Shown: piece by piece, positions 35,053 to 42,780 of the stretch
How positions within the stretch are numbered: the stretch's first letter is position 1
Layout of the letters: the number at the start of each line of letters is the position of its first letter
NCBI GenBank assembly: GCA_949948835.1
Contig: CATLHF010000004.1
Span: 1-64,000 of the forward strand
Reading direction: 5' to 3'
Length of the DNA stretch: 64,000 bases
DNA from: an uncultured Clostridia bacterium
GTDB taxonomy: Bacteria; Bacillota; Clostridia; TANB77; CAG-508
Notes under the pieces: generated by a model
The model's database searches: none
Seen by the model: the letters and a program-made list of their open reading frames with translations, nothing else
What the model was told of the DNA's origin: nothing
Program-made: the position numbers and the translations under genes

Positions 35053-35922
35053 GTGAAAATAAATAACAAATTAAATTTACCACAACCGTTTGTAGACGCA
35101 GTTACAAGAGAATATGAATATAAAGATAAACAATATAGTGTAACAACAATATTAAAAGATATAAGAGAGATTTTACTTACAAGAAGACATCATAATGAAA
35201 TTGAACAAGATGTAGCAGATATGATTTGGCTTATTTTAGGAACAGCAACACATAGTGTATTAGAAAATAGTAAAGAAGCAGATGCAGAATTTAAAGAAGA
35301 ACATTTTGTGGAAGAAGTACAAAATGGATATAAATTATCAGGACAAGCTGATTTATACAATATTGAAACTAAAACAGTAACAGATTATAAAACATGTTCA
35401 GTTTGGAAAGTAATTTATAACGATTGGGAAGATTATAGAAAACAACTATTAATGTATGCTTGGGCCTTTAAGAAAATGGGATTTGAAGTAGATAAAGGAG
35501 AAATTATTGCAATAATAAAAGATCATAGTAAAACAAAGGCAAAAGTTGACAGTAATTATCCTCAATATCCAGTACATAAAAAAGTATTTGAATTTTCAGA
35601 AAATGATTATGAAGAAATAGAAGAATTTATTAAAAATAAATTTAGTGAAATAGAACAATTTGAGAATACTCCAGATAATGAATTACCACTATGTAGTGAA
35701 GAATCAAGATGGAATGATGGAGATAAATATGCAGTAAAGAAAGAAGGAAATAAAAGAGCATTAAGAGTTTATGACACATTAGAAGATGCAGAAGCACACT
35801 TAAAACAAGATGAAAGTTTAGAATTAGAAATTCGTAAAGGTGAAGATAAAAAATGTTTAGAATATTGTAGTTGTTGCGAATTTTGTAATTACTGGAAAGA
35901 AAACTATGGAGGCAATATGTAA
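35053..35922 (+). CDS. PD-(D/E)XK family nuclease with a C-terminal cysteine cluster
   Basis: 289 residues, GTG start. GTATHSVLE, SGQADLYNIE, VTDYKTCSVWK and RKQLLMYAWAF form the RecB-type nuclease core (catalytic Asp, Asp and Lys). The C terminus CLEYCSCCEFCNYWK has five Cys and could hold an iron-sulfur cluster, as in AddB/Cas4-like nucleases. It opens the phage recombination module and may act with the Sak4-like ATPase downstream. Confidence 0.75.
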   Translation: MKINNKLNLPQPFVDAVTREYEYKDKQYSVTTILKDIREILLTRRHHNEIEQDVADMIWLILGTATHSVLENSKEADAEFKEEHFVEEVQNGYKLSGQADLYNIETKTVTDYKTCSVWKVIYNDWEDYRKQLLMYAWAFKKMGFEVDKGEIIAIIKDHSKTKAKVDSNYPQYPVHKKVFEFSENDYEEIEEFIKNKFSEIEQFENTPDNELPLCSEESRWNDGDKYAVKKEGNKRALRVYDTLEDAEAHLKQDESLELEIRKGEDKKCLEYCSCCEFCNYWKENYGGNM

Positions 35923-36078
35923 ATGGAAGGAGAACTAATTTTAAAATATGAATCTTGTTGTGAAGATTTTATAAATATCATGTTAAAAAATGGCTATACA
36001 CTTACTATGGAATTAAAAGAAAATAGAGAACTTAGAATTTTATATTATAAAAACCAGGAGGGCAAACATGGATATTAA
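35923..36078 (+). CDS. Small phage protein, 51 residues
   Basis: Starts two bases after the nuclease stop (in GGAGGCAATATGTAA context) and overlaps the next gene by 11 bases. Contains SCCEDF. Function unknown. Confidence 0.55.
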   Translation: MEGELILKYESCCEDFINIMLKNGYTLTMELKENRELRILYYKNQEGKHGY

Positions 36079-36241
36079 TAAATTAAGAAGTTGTGCTTAT
36101 ACGATATTAGATAATGCACAAGCAATAATGATGGAATGTAACAGAGAAAATCCTTATGGAGGATATTTAATAGAAAAAATAAAACCAATAGAAAACGACT
36201 TACAAGTTATAAAAAGTCAATGCATGAAAGGAGAAAGCTAA
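36068..36241 (+). CDS. Small phage protein, 57 residues
   Basis: ATG after CAGGAGG; helical. Stop directly abuts the next ATG. Function unknown. Confidence 0.55.
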   Translation: MDINKLRSCAYTILDNAQAIMMECNRENPYGGYLIEKIKPIENDLQVIKSQCMKGES

Positions 36242-36490
36242 ATGGCGAAATTAACAGTTGGTAAATTAAAAAAAGCTTTAGAGAATATTCCTGATGATTT
36301 AGTAGTGGAATTATGGAGCGATAGTGGAGTAGACCAAAGTGATGATGGTAGTGAAGTAGTTGTGGAAGATGCTTTTAGACATCAACATACACTATCAGAA
36401 GGACAAACATACGAAGATGGTACAAACAGTATAGACTATTTTGTAATATATGCAAATTACAGAGATGAAGAAGAGGAGGATGAAGATTAA
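36242..36490 (+). CDS. Phage hypothetical protein with acidic tail
   Basis: 82 residues. KLKKALENIPDDLVVELWSD resembles a small phage family of unknown role. The last ten residues are almost all Glu and Asp. Translation is coupled to both neighbours. Confidence 0.6.
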   Translation: MAKLTVGKLKKALENIPDDLVVELWSDSGVDQSDDGSEVVVEDAFRHQHTLSEGQTYEDGTNSIDYFVIYANYRDEEEEDED

Positions 36491-36735
36491 TGGAACCTAG
36501 AAAAGAAGAAATTAAGGAAGTTCCAACTTTAGAAGGTATGTTGGATCAAAACAGAAAATTAATTAATGAATGTTTAGAAATAACAAGAACAATTTATACT
36601 GAATTTACATCAGATGCAGTTCCAGAAAGTAATACAAATGAACCTACTTGTATAATGGGCGATATAATGGGACAAAACCAAAATTTAAAAATATTATTAG
36701 ATTTAATAATAAGTGTAAAAAACCAAATTAGATAG
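36490..36735 (+). CDS. Phage hypothetical protein, 81 residues
   Basis: Acidic and helical; begins at the stop codon of the previous gene (overlap of one base). Nothing recognised. Confidence 0.55.
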   Translation: MEPRKEEIKEVPTLEGMLDQNRKLINECLEITRTIYTEFTSDAVPESNTNEPTCIMGDIMGQNQNLKILLDLIISVKNQIR

Positions 36736-36755
36736 TTAAGAAAGGGGAAAAAATA

Positions 36756-37403
36756 ATGGGAATACCAGTATTAATATTAGGAGAATCAGGAGCAGGTAAA
36801 AGCTGCAGCTTAAGAAATTTTGAAACTGAAGAAGTAGGAATATTTAATGTTGCAGGTAAGCCATTACCATTTAAAAAGCAACTAATGAAAGTAAATAATG
36901 CTAAATATGTAGATATCTTAAAAAGTTTAAATAATCCAAAATTAAAAACATATGTAATAGATGACAGTCAATACCTAATGGCTTTTGAAATGTTTGATAG
37001 AGCAAAAGAAGTTGGCTATAACAAATTTACAGATGTAGCATTAAACTTCAGAACATTAGTAGATAGAATTATAAGAAATACACCAGATGATGTAATAGTA
37101 TATTTTTTGCATCATACAGAAACAACAGATACAGGAAAAATAAAAGCGAAAACCTCAGGTAAAATGCTAGATAATCAACTTACATTGGAAGGCTTATTTT
37201 CAATAGTATTACTTTGTAAAACAGATGGACAAGAGCATTATTTTGAAACACAAAGTGATGGATATACAACTTGTAAAAGTCCAATGGGAATGTTTGAAAC
37301 TAAAATTGATAATGATTTAAAAGTAGTAGATCAAACAATTAGAGAGTATTACGAATTAAATAAAATTAAAGAGAAAGGAGAAAAGGAAGATGCAAAAGCT
37401 TAA
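36756..37403 (+). CDS. RecA-like phage ATPase, Sak4-type single-strand annealing partner
   Basis: 215 residues. Walker A is ILGESGAGKSCSLRNF near the start; YVIDDSQYL is the Walker B region; VYFLHHTETT fits motif 3 of RecA-like folds. Phage Sak4 proteins have this size and context, next to an SSB-like gene and a nuclease. It probably anneals or loads ssDNA in phage recombination. Overlaps the next gene by 14 bases. Confidence 0.65.
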   Translation: MGIPVLILGESGAGKSCSLRNFETEEVGIFNVAGKPLPFKKQLMKVNNAKYVDILKSLNNPKLKTYVIDDSQYLMAFEMFDRAKEVGYNKFTDVALNFRTLVDRIIRNTPDDVIVYFLHHTETTDTGKIKAKTSGKMLDNQLTLEGLFSIVLLCKTDGQEHYFETQSDGYTTCKSPMGMFETKIDNDLKVVDQTIREYYELNKIKEKGEKEDAKA

Positions 37404-37728
37404 TTTAGATAGTGAATTATTAAAACCTATGAGAGAACAACTTGAAATCATTATAAATAAACTTACTGGAATAGTAGCAACACAAAACAAGGAAGCTGAA
37501 ATTGTATTAAAAATAAATCTTGATAGTATAAAACAATTTGAAGAAGTTGACGATGATAAAGTAAAAGAATGGGTAGAACCAAGAATTGAATATTCTATAA
37601 GTGAAAAAATCAAAGAAATAAAAAATACCAACAAAGGAAATTTAGGATTTGATTATCAAGTAAAAGTTGATGAAGAAACAAATGAAACTTATGTTGAAAA
37701 AATAAATGAGCAAACAAGTATATTTTAG
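37390..37728 (+). CDS. Phage hypothetical protein, 112 residues
   Basis: Soluble, lying between the Sak4-like ATPase and SpoVS. RBS AAAGGAG inside the preceding gene. Function unknown, presumably recombination-related by context. Confidence 0.55.
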   Translation: MQKLNLDSELLKPMREQLEIIINKLTGIVATQNKEAEIVLKINLDSIKQFEEVDDDKVKEWVEPRIEYSISEKIKEIKNTNKGNLGFDYQVKVDEETNETYVEKINEQTSIF

Positions 37729-37745
37729 GAAGAAGGTAAAAGGCA

Positions 37746-38003
37746 ATGGAATTAAATAACAAAGAAAAATCAGAATTAGATTATTTAAGAGGATTTAAAA
37801 AAGGAATTGAAGATGCCATGAAATTAGTTTATGGGGAAGAAGAAATATGTATGGGAATTGATATGAATACAAAAGGAGAAAAAGACAAAATGTCCATACC
37901 AAATGGAAAAATAGAACAAGTTGAAATAAAAAAAATTACACCAGAGGAAATGGGCCAAATATTTGATGAGTTAAAAAATAAAATATTAGGAGGTAATAAA
38001 TAA
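37746..38003 (+). CDS. Phage hypothetical protein, 85 residues
   Basis: LDYLRGFKKGIEDAMKLVYG at the start; the rest is charged. Its last base is the first base of spoVS, so both are translated together. Unknown. Confidence 0.55.
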   Translation: MELNNKEKSELDYLRGFKKGIEDAMKLVYGEEEICMGIDMNTKGEKDKMSIPNGKIEQVEIKKITPEEMGQIFDELKNKILGGNK

Positions 38004-38266
38004 TGGAAATATTAAAAGTGTCATCAAAATCAGAACCAAGTAAAGTAGCTGGAGCAATAGCTGAGTTACTAAAAGAAAATTCAAAAGTAGAAATGCAAGC
38101 AATTGGAGCAGGAGCAATAAATCAAACTGTAAAAGCAATAGCAGTAGCAAGAGGATATGTAGCACCATTAGGTATTAATTTAATATGTATTCCAGCTTTT
38201 ACTGATGTAAAAGTAGAAAATGAAGATAGAACTGGAATGAAATTTATTGTAAGGGAGGAAAAATAA
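38003..38266 (+). CDS. spoVS: Phage-encoded stage V sporulation protein S (SpoVS) homologue
   Basis: 87 residues matching SpoVS across its whole length: LKVSSKSEPSKVAGAIAELL, QAIGAGAINQTVKAIAVARG and LICIPAFTDVKV. SpoVS has an Alba-like fold and, in Bacillus, affects sporulation timing and septation. Here it sits in the phage recombination cluster between ATPase and SSB-like genes, pointing to a nucleic-acid-binding role, but it could also alter host sporulation. Confidence 0.9.
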   Translation: MEILKVSSKSEPSKVAGAIAELLKENSKVEMQAIGAGAINQTVKAIAVARGYVAPLGINLICIPAFTDVKVENEDRTGMKFIVREEK

Positions 38267-38268
38267 TT

Positions 38269-38820
38269 ATGGAAAAACCAAGTGATTATGAAAATGTACA
38301 AGCAATAACAGATTTTGAGACATTAGAACCAGGAGCTTACAAATGTAAAATATTAAAGGCAGAGGAATTAATTGCTACTAATGCTAAGACATATTTAAAA
38401 ATTAGTTTTGACATTATTGAAGGAGAGAAAGCAGATTTTTATAAAAAGAGATATCAGTCAGACACAAGAGAAGATAAAAAATGGGGTGGAGTGTTAGTAG
38501 TATTTGTAAAAGACTTTGAAGATAAAACAAATAGATATCTTAAAACATTAATTACTTGTGCTGAAGCATCAAATACTAACTTCAAATTCGATTGGGCTCA
38601 TCCAGAATGCTTAAAAGATAAGAAAATAGGAATAGTATTCAGAGAAGAAGAATTTGAAGATACTTTCGGAGCAATAAGAAGTGCAACAAAGCCTTTTAGA
38701 GCTTGTGTTTATGATAAGACAGAAGAAACTAAAATACCTAATAAAAAATCATTACCAACAAAAGGAGAAGCATTTGATAATTTTGCAACAACATCAGACA
38801 ATGATGATCTTCCATTTTAG
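38269..38820 (+). CDS. SSB-like phage protein (DUF669-type)
   Basis: 183 residues. LEPGAYKCKILKAEEL, YLKISFDIIEGEKADFY and VFVKDFEDKTNRYLKTLI resemble the DUF669 group, proposed ssDNA-binding OB-fold proteins of Firmicute phages. The protein ends SDNDDLPF, an acidic tip like that of SSB proteins, which recruits replication partners. RBS GGGAGG. Confidence 0.75.
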   Translation: MEKPSDYENVQAITDFETLEPGAYKCKILKAEELIATNAKTYLKISFDIIEGEKADFYKKRYQSDTREDKKWGGVLVVFVKDFEDKTNRYLKTLITCAEASNTNFKFDWAHPECLKDKKIGIVFREEEFEDTFGAIRSATKPFRACVYDKTEETKIPNKKSLPTKGEAFDNFATTSDNDDLPF

Positions 38821-38830
38821 GAGGTAAATT

Positions 38831-39442
38831 ATGAGTTTGATAAGAGAAGTTAAAGAAAGAGCAGACATAGTAAAAGTAGCAGAACATTATGGAATGAAAT
38901 TAAATAGGGCATATAAATGTGTATGCCCATTCCATAAAGAAAAAACAGCTAGTTTTTCTATATCACCACAAAAACAAATATGGAAATGCTTTGGATGTGG
39001 CAAAGGTGGAGATGTAATTTCTCTTGTATCAGAATTATTAAATATAAATGCTTTAGAATCGGCGAAAAGTATAAATTACACTTTGGGTTTGGGATTAGAC
39101 ACAGACAAACCAAGTAACTATTTAGAAATAAACAAATATAAAGAAAAAAGAAAAACAGAAGAAATGTTTAAAGAATGGGAAAATAAGACATTTCAATTAC
39201 TATGTGATTATTTGCATTTGCTTTGGAAATGGGAAGAAGAAAAAGCACCCAAAAGTCCTGAAGAAGATGTTAATGAGTTATTTATAGAAGCAATGCACAA
39301 TAGAGACTATATTGAGTATTTAATAGAAGAAATTTTTATAAATGGAACAAATAAAGACAAGATATGGTTTTGGAAATACGAAAAAAAGGTGGTGAAGAGA
39401 ATTGAAACAAGAGTTAGAACTTTCAGAACAATTAATGGATGA
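38831..39442 (+). CDS. CHC2 zinc-finger primase-like protein
   Basis: 203 residues. The DnaG-type zinc finger is CPFHKEKTASFSISP..WKCFGCGKGGDVISL (about 33-60). The TOPRIM catalytic domain is absent, so this is only the DNA-recognition half; the helical rest is unknown. The downstream DUF927 gene starts 41 bases before this stop, suggesting the pair forms a split primase-helicase. Confidence 0.85.
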   Translation: MSLIREVKERADIVKVAEHYGMKLNRAYKCVCPFHKEKTASFSISPQKQIWKCFGCGKGGDVISLVSELLNINALESAKSINYTLGLGLDTDKPSNYLEINKYKEKRKTEEMFKEWENKTFQLLCDYLHLLWKWEEEKAPKSPEEDVNELFIEAMHNRDYIEYLIEEIFINGTNKDKIWFWKYEKKVVKRIETRVRTFRTING

Positions 39443-41306
39443 AGGATTTACACCTTTTGGAGAAATTAGTGAATTAACAAAAGAGACTATTTTAGATAAA
39501 GAAGTATTTGAACATATATTTTCAATAGATAATCAGATAGCAAGAACAACATTAATTATAAGACTACAAGATAAAGCTAGAGAACTTGGAAATATAAGAA
39601 GTTTTGATAAGTTGTTAAAAGCATATCAAACAGAATTTGCTCAAAAATATAAACAGCAAGGAAGTAATACTATTCAATTTACACAACCACCAATTGAAAA
39701 TCTAAAGTGTGGAAAATGGGAATGTAAAGATACTGGAGTAATAAAAAATATATTAGGTCCAGGAATGATACCACAAACAATAGTTGCTTGCCCTCATCCT
39801 ATACTACCTGTTGAAAGATTAATAAATGTTGATTCGGAAACAGAAAAAATAAAACTAGCTTTTTTTAAAGATAATAAATGGCAATACATCACAATAGAAA
39901 GAAGTACAGTAGCAAATAAATCGAATATTATTCAATTATCTGATCGTGGAATAGAAGTAAATTCAGAAAATGCAAAGGAATTAGTTTCATATATAGCAGA
40001 TGTAGTATCACTTAATGCAAAAGAGATTCCAGTTAATCGTAGTACGGACAGGCTTGGATGGATAGAAAATGAATTTGCTCCTTATGTATCTGATTTAAAA
40101 TATGATGGAGATGTAGCATTTAAAGATGTTTATTCTAGTATTAGAGAAATTGGAAAATATGAAGAATGGAAAGAAGTTTGTAGAAAAGTAAGAAAAGAAA
40201 GCAAGATTGCACATTTACTTTTAGCATCTTCATTCGCTAGTACACTTAATGAAATATTGGGAGTATTGCCTTTTGTTGTACATATATGGGGCGGAACAGG
40301 TGCAGGAAAGACCGTTGGATTAATGTTAGCAATGAGTGTTTGGGGGAATCCAGAAGTAGGAAAACTAGTAAGAACTTTAAATGCAACACAAGTAGCCCTT
40401 GCAAGATATGCAGCTTTTGTACATGATATACCATTTGCAGGAGATGAATTACAGACAATAAAAAGCAGATGGGATAGTTTTGATAATCTTGTAATGTATT
40501 TAACTGAAGGTGTTGATAGAGGTAGAGGTAAGGCATATGGTGGAATAGAACTTTTAAAAGAATGGAATTGCTGTTTTCTATTTACAGGGGAAGAACCGAT
40601 AACAAAAGCAACTTCAGGTGGAGGAGTAAAAAATAGAGTTATAGAAGTAGAAGCGACAGAAAAAGTAATTTCTGATGGTAACTTTATAAGTAACTTTGTA
40701 AGAAAAAATTATGGACATGCTGGTAAAGAATTTATAAAAAATATTCCTAAACAAGAGGAATTGCAGCAAAGATATAGGGAGATATTTCAAAACATTTTAA
40801 AAGAAACAGATACAACAGATAAACAAGCAATGGCAATGGCAACAATACTTTTAGCAGACGAAATATCTACAGATTTAATATTTAAAGATGAAAAGCTAAC
40901 GATAAATGATGTAAGTAAATGGCTTACAAGTGCAAAAGAAGTTGATGTTTCTACAAGAGCATATGAATGGACAATGAACTGGATTTCACAAAACATTAAT
41001 AGATTTAGAGAAAATGAAAATGGAGAAATCTGGGGAAAATATATTGAAGATGAAGATATATGTTTAGTAAATAAAAGTTTATATGCTGAAGCATTAAATA
41101 AAGCAGGTTTTGATTTTACTGCAGTAATAAGAAATTTTGCAGATAGAAATCAGATAGAAAGAAATTCTCAAGGAAAATTTACACACCAAACTAAAGCATT
41201 TGGAGTAAAAGCAAATTATATAAAATTTAGATTAGAGCCGGAGAAATCAGATCTTGCTTATGAAGAAAACTATAAACAAGAACAGATGGAAGATTTACCA
41301 TTTTAG
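39402..41306 (+). CDS. DUF927-domain replicative helicase/primase-like protein
   Basis: 634 residues, TTG start after AGGTGGTGA. The helicase core reads HIWGGTGAGKTVGLML (Walker A), IPFAGDELQT (Walker B) and LFTGEEPITKATSGGGVKNR, the DUF927 pattern. It is probably the phage replicative helicase working with the CHC2 protein. It ends MEDLPF, an SSB-like acidic tip shared with two neighbours. Confidence 0.85.
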   Translation: MKQELELSEQLMDEGFTPFGEISELTKETILDKEVFEHIFSIDNQIARTTLIIRLQDKARELGNIRSFDKLLKAYQTEFAQKYKQQGSNTIQFTQPPIENLKCGKWECKDTGVIKNILGPGMIPQTIVACPHPILPVERLINVDSETEKIKLAFFKDNKWQYITIERSTVANKSNIIQLSDRGIEVNSENAKELVSYIADVVSLNAKEIPVNRSTDRLGWIENEFAPYVSDLKYDGDVAFKDVYSSIREIGKYEEWKEVCRKVRKESKIAHLLLASSFASTLNEILGVLPFVVHIWGGTGAGKTVGLMLAMSVWGNPEVGKLVRTLNATQVALARYAAFVHDIPFAGDELQTIKSRWDSFDNLVMYLTEGVDRGRGKAYGGIELLKEWNCCFLFTGEEPITKATSGGGVKNRVIEVEATEKVISDGNFISNFVRKNYGHAGKEFIKNIPKQEELQQRYREIFQNILKETDTTDKQAMAMATILLADEISTDLIFKDEKLTINDVSKWLTSAKEVDVSTRAYEWTMNWISQNINRFRENENGEIWGKYIEDEDICLVNKSLYAEALNKAGFDFTAVIRNFADRNQIERNSQGKFTHQTKAFGVKANYIKFRLEPEKSDLAYEENYKQEQMEDLPF

Positions 41307-41318
41307 GAGGAAAAAACA

Positions 41319-41519
41319 ATGTGCTATTCAGGTAAATGTATATATGAAAATTATATGGGAGATTGTACCGCATCAAGTAAAATAAAAAGTCCTTGTAGAA
41401 AAGGTCACAGAATAGGAAAAATAGAAGTAATTAAATTAAAAATTAAAGGACTTATGCTTAAAATAAAATACAAAACAAGCAAAAAATATAGAAATGAAAT
41501 AGATAATTTACCTTTTTAG
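41319..41519 (+). CDS. Small cysteine-rich phage protein
   Basis: 66 residues: four Cys in the first 26 residues (CYSGKCIYENYMGDC), then a basic segment and a C-terminal IDNLPF tip. RBS AGGAGG. The tip and location suggest a replication accessory, but the function is unknown. Confidence 0.55.
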   Translation: MCYSGKCIYENYMGDCTASSKIKSPCRKGHRIGKIEVIKLKIKGLMLKIKYKTSKKYRNEIDNLPF

Positions 41520-41778
41520 GTCTTACTTAAAACTAAAAGGTAAGCCTAAGGTAAGACCAGCTTAAGATATAGAACCGAGCTAGTTACATAAAATAAAAAT
41601 ATAAAAGTCTTACCTCTTACAAAATAATAATATACATATGGGAATTTTTATTAAAATCTGAAAATAAAAACTTTCATAAAAAATATAAATATATTCACGG
41701 AAAAAGGTAAGACAGGTAAGACCTATATATAAATTGCATATTTGAGGTATATAAAAAAATAAAATTGGAGGTAAGACC
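41519..41778. repeat. Iteron-like array of GGTAAGAC(C) motifs; possible phage replication origin
   Basis: The only sizeable non-coding gap of the early region. Copies: GGTCTTAC at 41519 (inverted), GGTAAGCC 41539, GGTAAGACC 41550, GTCTTACC 41607 (inverted, followed by CTCTTAC), GGTAAGAC 41705, GGTAAGACC 41714 and 41770. The last overlaps the RBS of the next gene. The stretch between 41625 and 41700 is nearly all A and T. This looks like binding sites for an initiator or repressor beside an AT-rich melting region. Confidence 0.6.
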
Positions 41779-41780
41779 AA

Positions 41781-42170
41781 ATGAAAAATAAGGAACAAAT
41801 AATAAATGATTCTATAAAACTTGAAACACCTCCTGCAGATTATAATTTATTAGAAATACATTGTTTTTTAGCATTAAAACAACTATTAGTTATGTTTCAT
41901 AATAAGCAGATAACTACTGAAAATGCTAGTAAAACAAAGCAACTAATATTAGCAGATTATGAAAAGAGATGGAAGGAATATGAATTTCAAACATCAATGT
42001 TTCAGGAACATATAGATCATATAAGAAATACAGAAGATGCAAGAACAAAATTAAGAAAAATGTTAAATGGAAAAGCGGAAGAAGCCAAACCAATAACAGA
42101 AGAAAGATTATGCGAAACAATAAATTTATGTATGGAAATTATAAGTACAGTATTTAAGGGGGAATTTTAA
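41781..42170 (+). CDS. Phage hypothetical protein, 129 residues
   Basis: Helical, with NLLEIHCFLALKQLLVMF near the start. Its RBS GGAGG overlaps a GGTAAGACC motif, so it may be controlled by the factor that binds the array. Nothing recognised. Confidence 0.6.
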   Translation: MKNKEQIINDSIKLETPPADYNLLEIHCFLALKQLLVMFHNKQITTENASKTKQLILADYEKRWKEYEFQTSMFQEHIDHIRNTEDARTKLRKMLNGKAEEAKPITEERLCETINLCMEIISTVFKGEF

Positions 42171-42173
42171 AAA

Positions 42174-42383
42174 ATGGAAGACAAAAAAGAAAATAAAATT
42201 GGATTAATAAAAGTAGAGGTAATTGCAAATTTAGATTCATTATCAGATGAACACAATCAAATAGAAATAGAAACAGAATTTGAATTTAATGAAAATCTAA
42301 TAAGAAAAGATGTAAAGGAATTAGTTGAACAATTTACATCAGGATTAAATAATTATTTGAATGATGGTGATAGCAATGAATAA
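42174..42383 (+). CDS. Phage hypothetical protein, 69 residues
   Basis: Acidic (IEIETEFEFNEN); overlaps the next gene by eight bases. Unknown. Confidence 0.5.
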   Translation: MEDKKENKIGLIKVEVIANLDSLSDEHNQIEIETEFEFNENLIRKDVKELVEQFTSGLNNYLNDGDSNE

Positions 42384-42780
42384 ACCAAGAATATGTAGAT
42401 ATTGTGGAGGTCCAGTTGTATTTACATCAAATGCAGAAATATATGGTAGAGAATATGGCGAGGGCAAATGTTATCTATGTAGAAATTGTAGGGCATTTGT
42501 AGGAGTTCATCCAGGAACTGACACACCACTTGGAACTTTAGCAAATAATGAACTTAGACAATATAGAAAAACAGCACATTACTGGTTTGACCAAATTTGG
42601 AGAAAGCCATTAAGAATTACAACAAGATATAAAGCATATGGATGGCTAGCTGAACAATTAGGAATATCAAGAGAATATACACATATTGGTATGTTTGAAA
42701 AAGAAGAATGTGAAGAAACAGTCAGACTTTCACGAGAAAGAATAGAAAAATATCAAATGAAAAGAGGTGAGAAATTTTGA
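42376..42780 (+). CDS. Zinc-finger-containing phage protein (DUF3268-like)
   Basis: 134 residues. ICRYCGGPVVF and CYLCRNCRAFVGVHPGT form a zinc finger; the C-terminal half is helical. This resembles PF11672, common in phage replication modules. ATG at 42376 is preferred since GGTGA lies seven bases before. Ends at TGA inside the start of the helicase gene. Confidence 0.75.
   Translation: MNKPRICRYCGGPVVFTSNAEIYGREYGEGKCYLCRNCRAFVGVHPGTDTPLGTLANNELRQYRKTAHYWFDQIWRKPLRITTRYKAYGWLAEQLGISREYTHIGMFEKEECEETVRLSRERIEKYQMKRGEKF

Noticed and set aside
41519..41778. CRISPR array
   Set aside because: The repeats are about nine bases, in both orientations and irregularly spaced; no cas genes are present.
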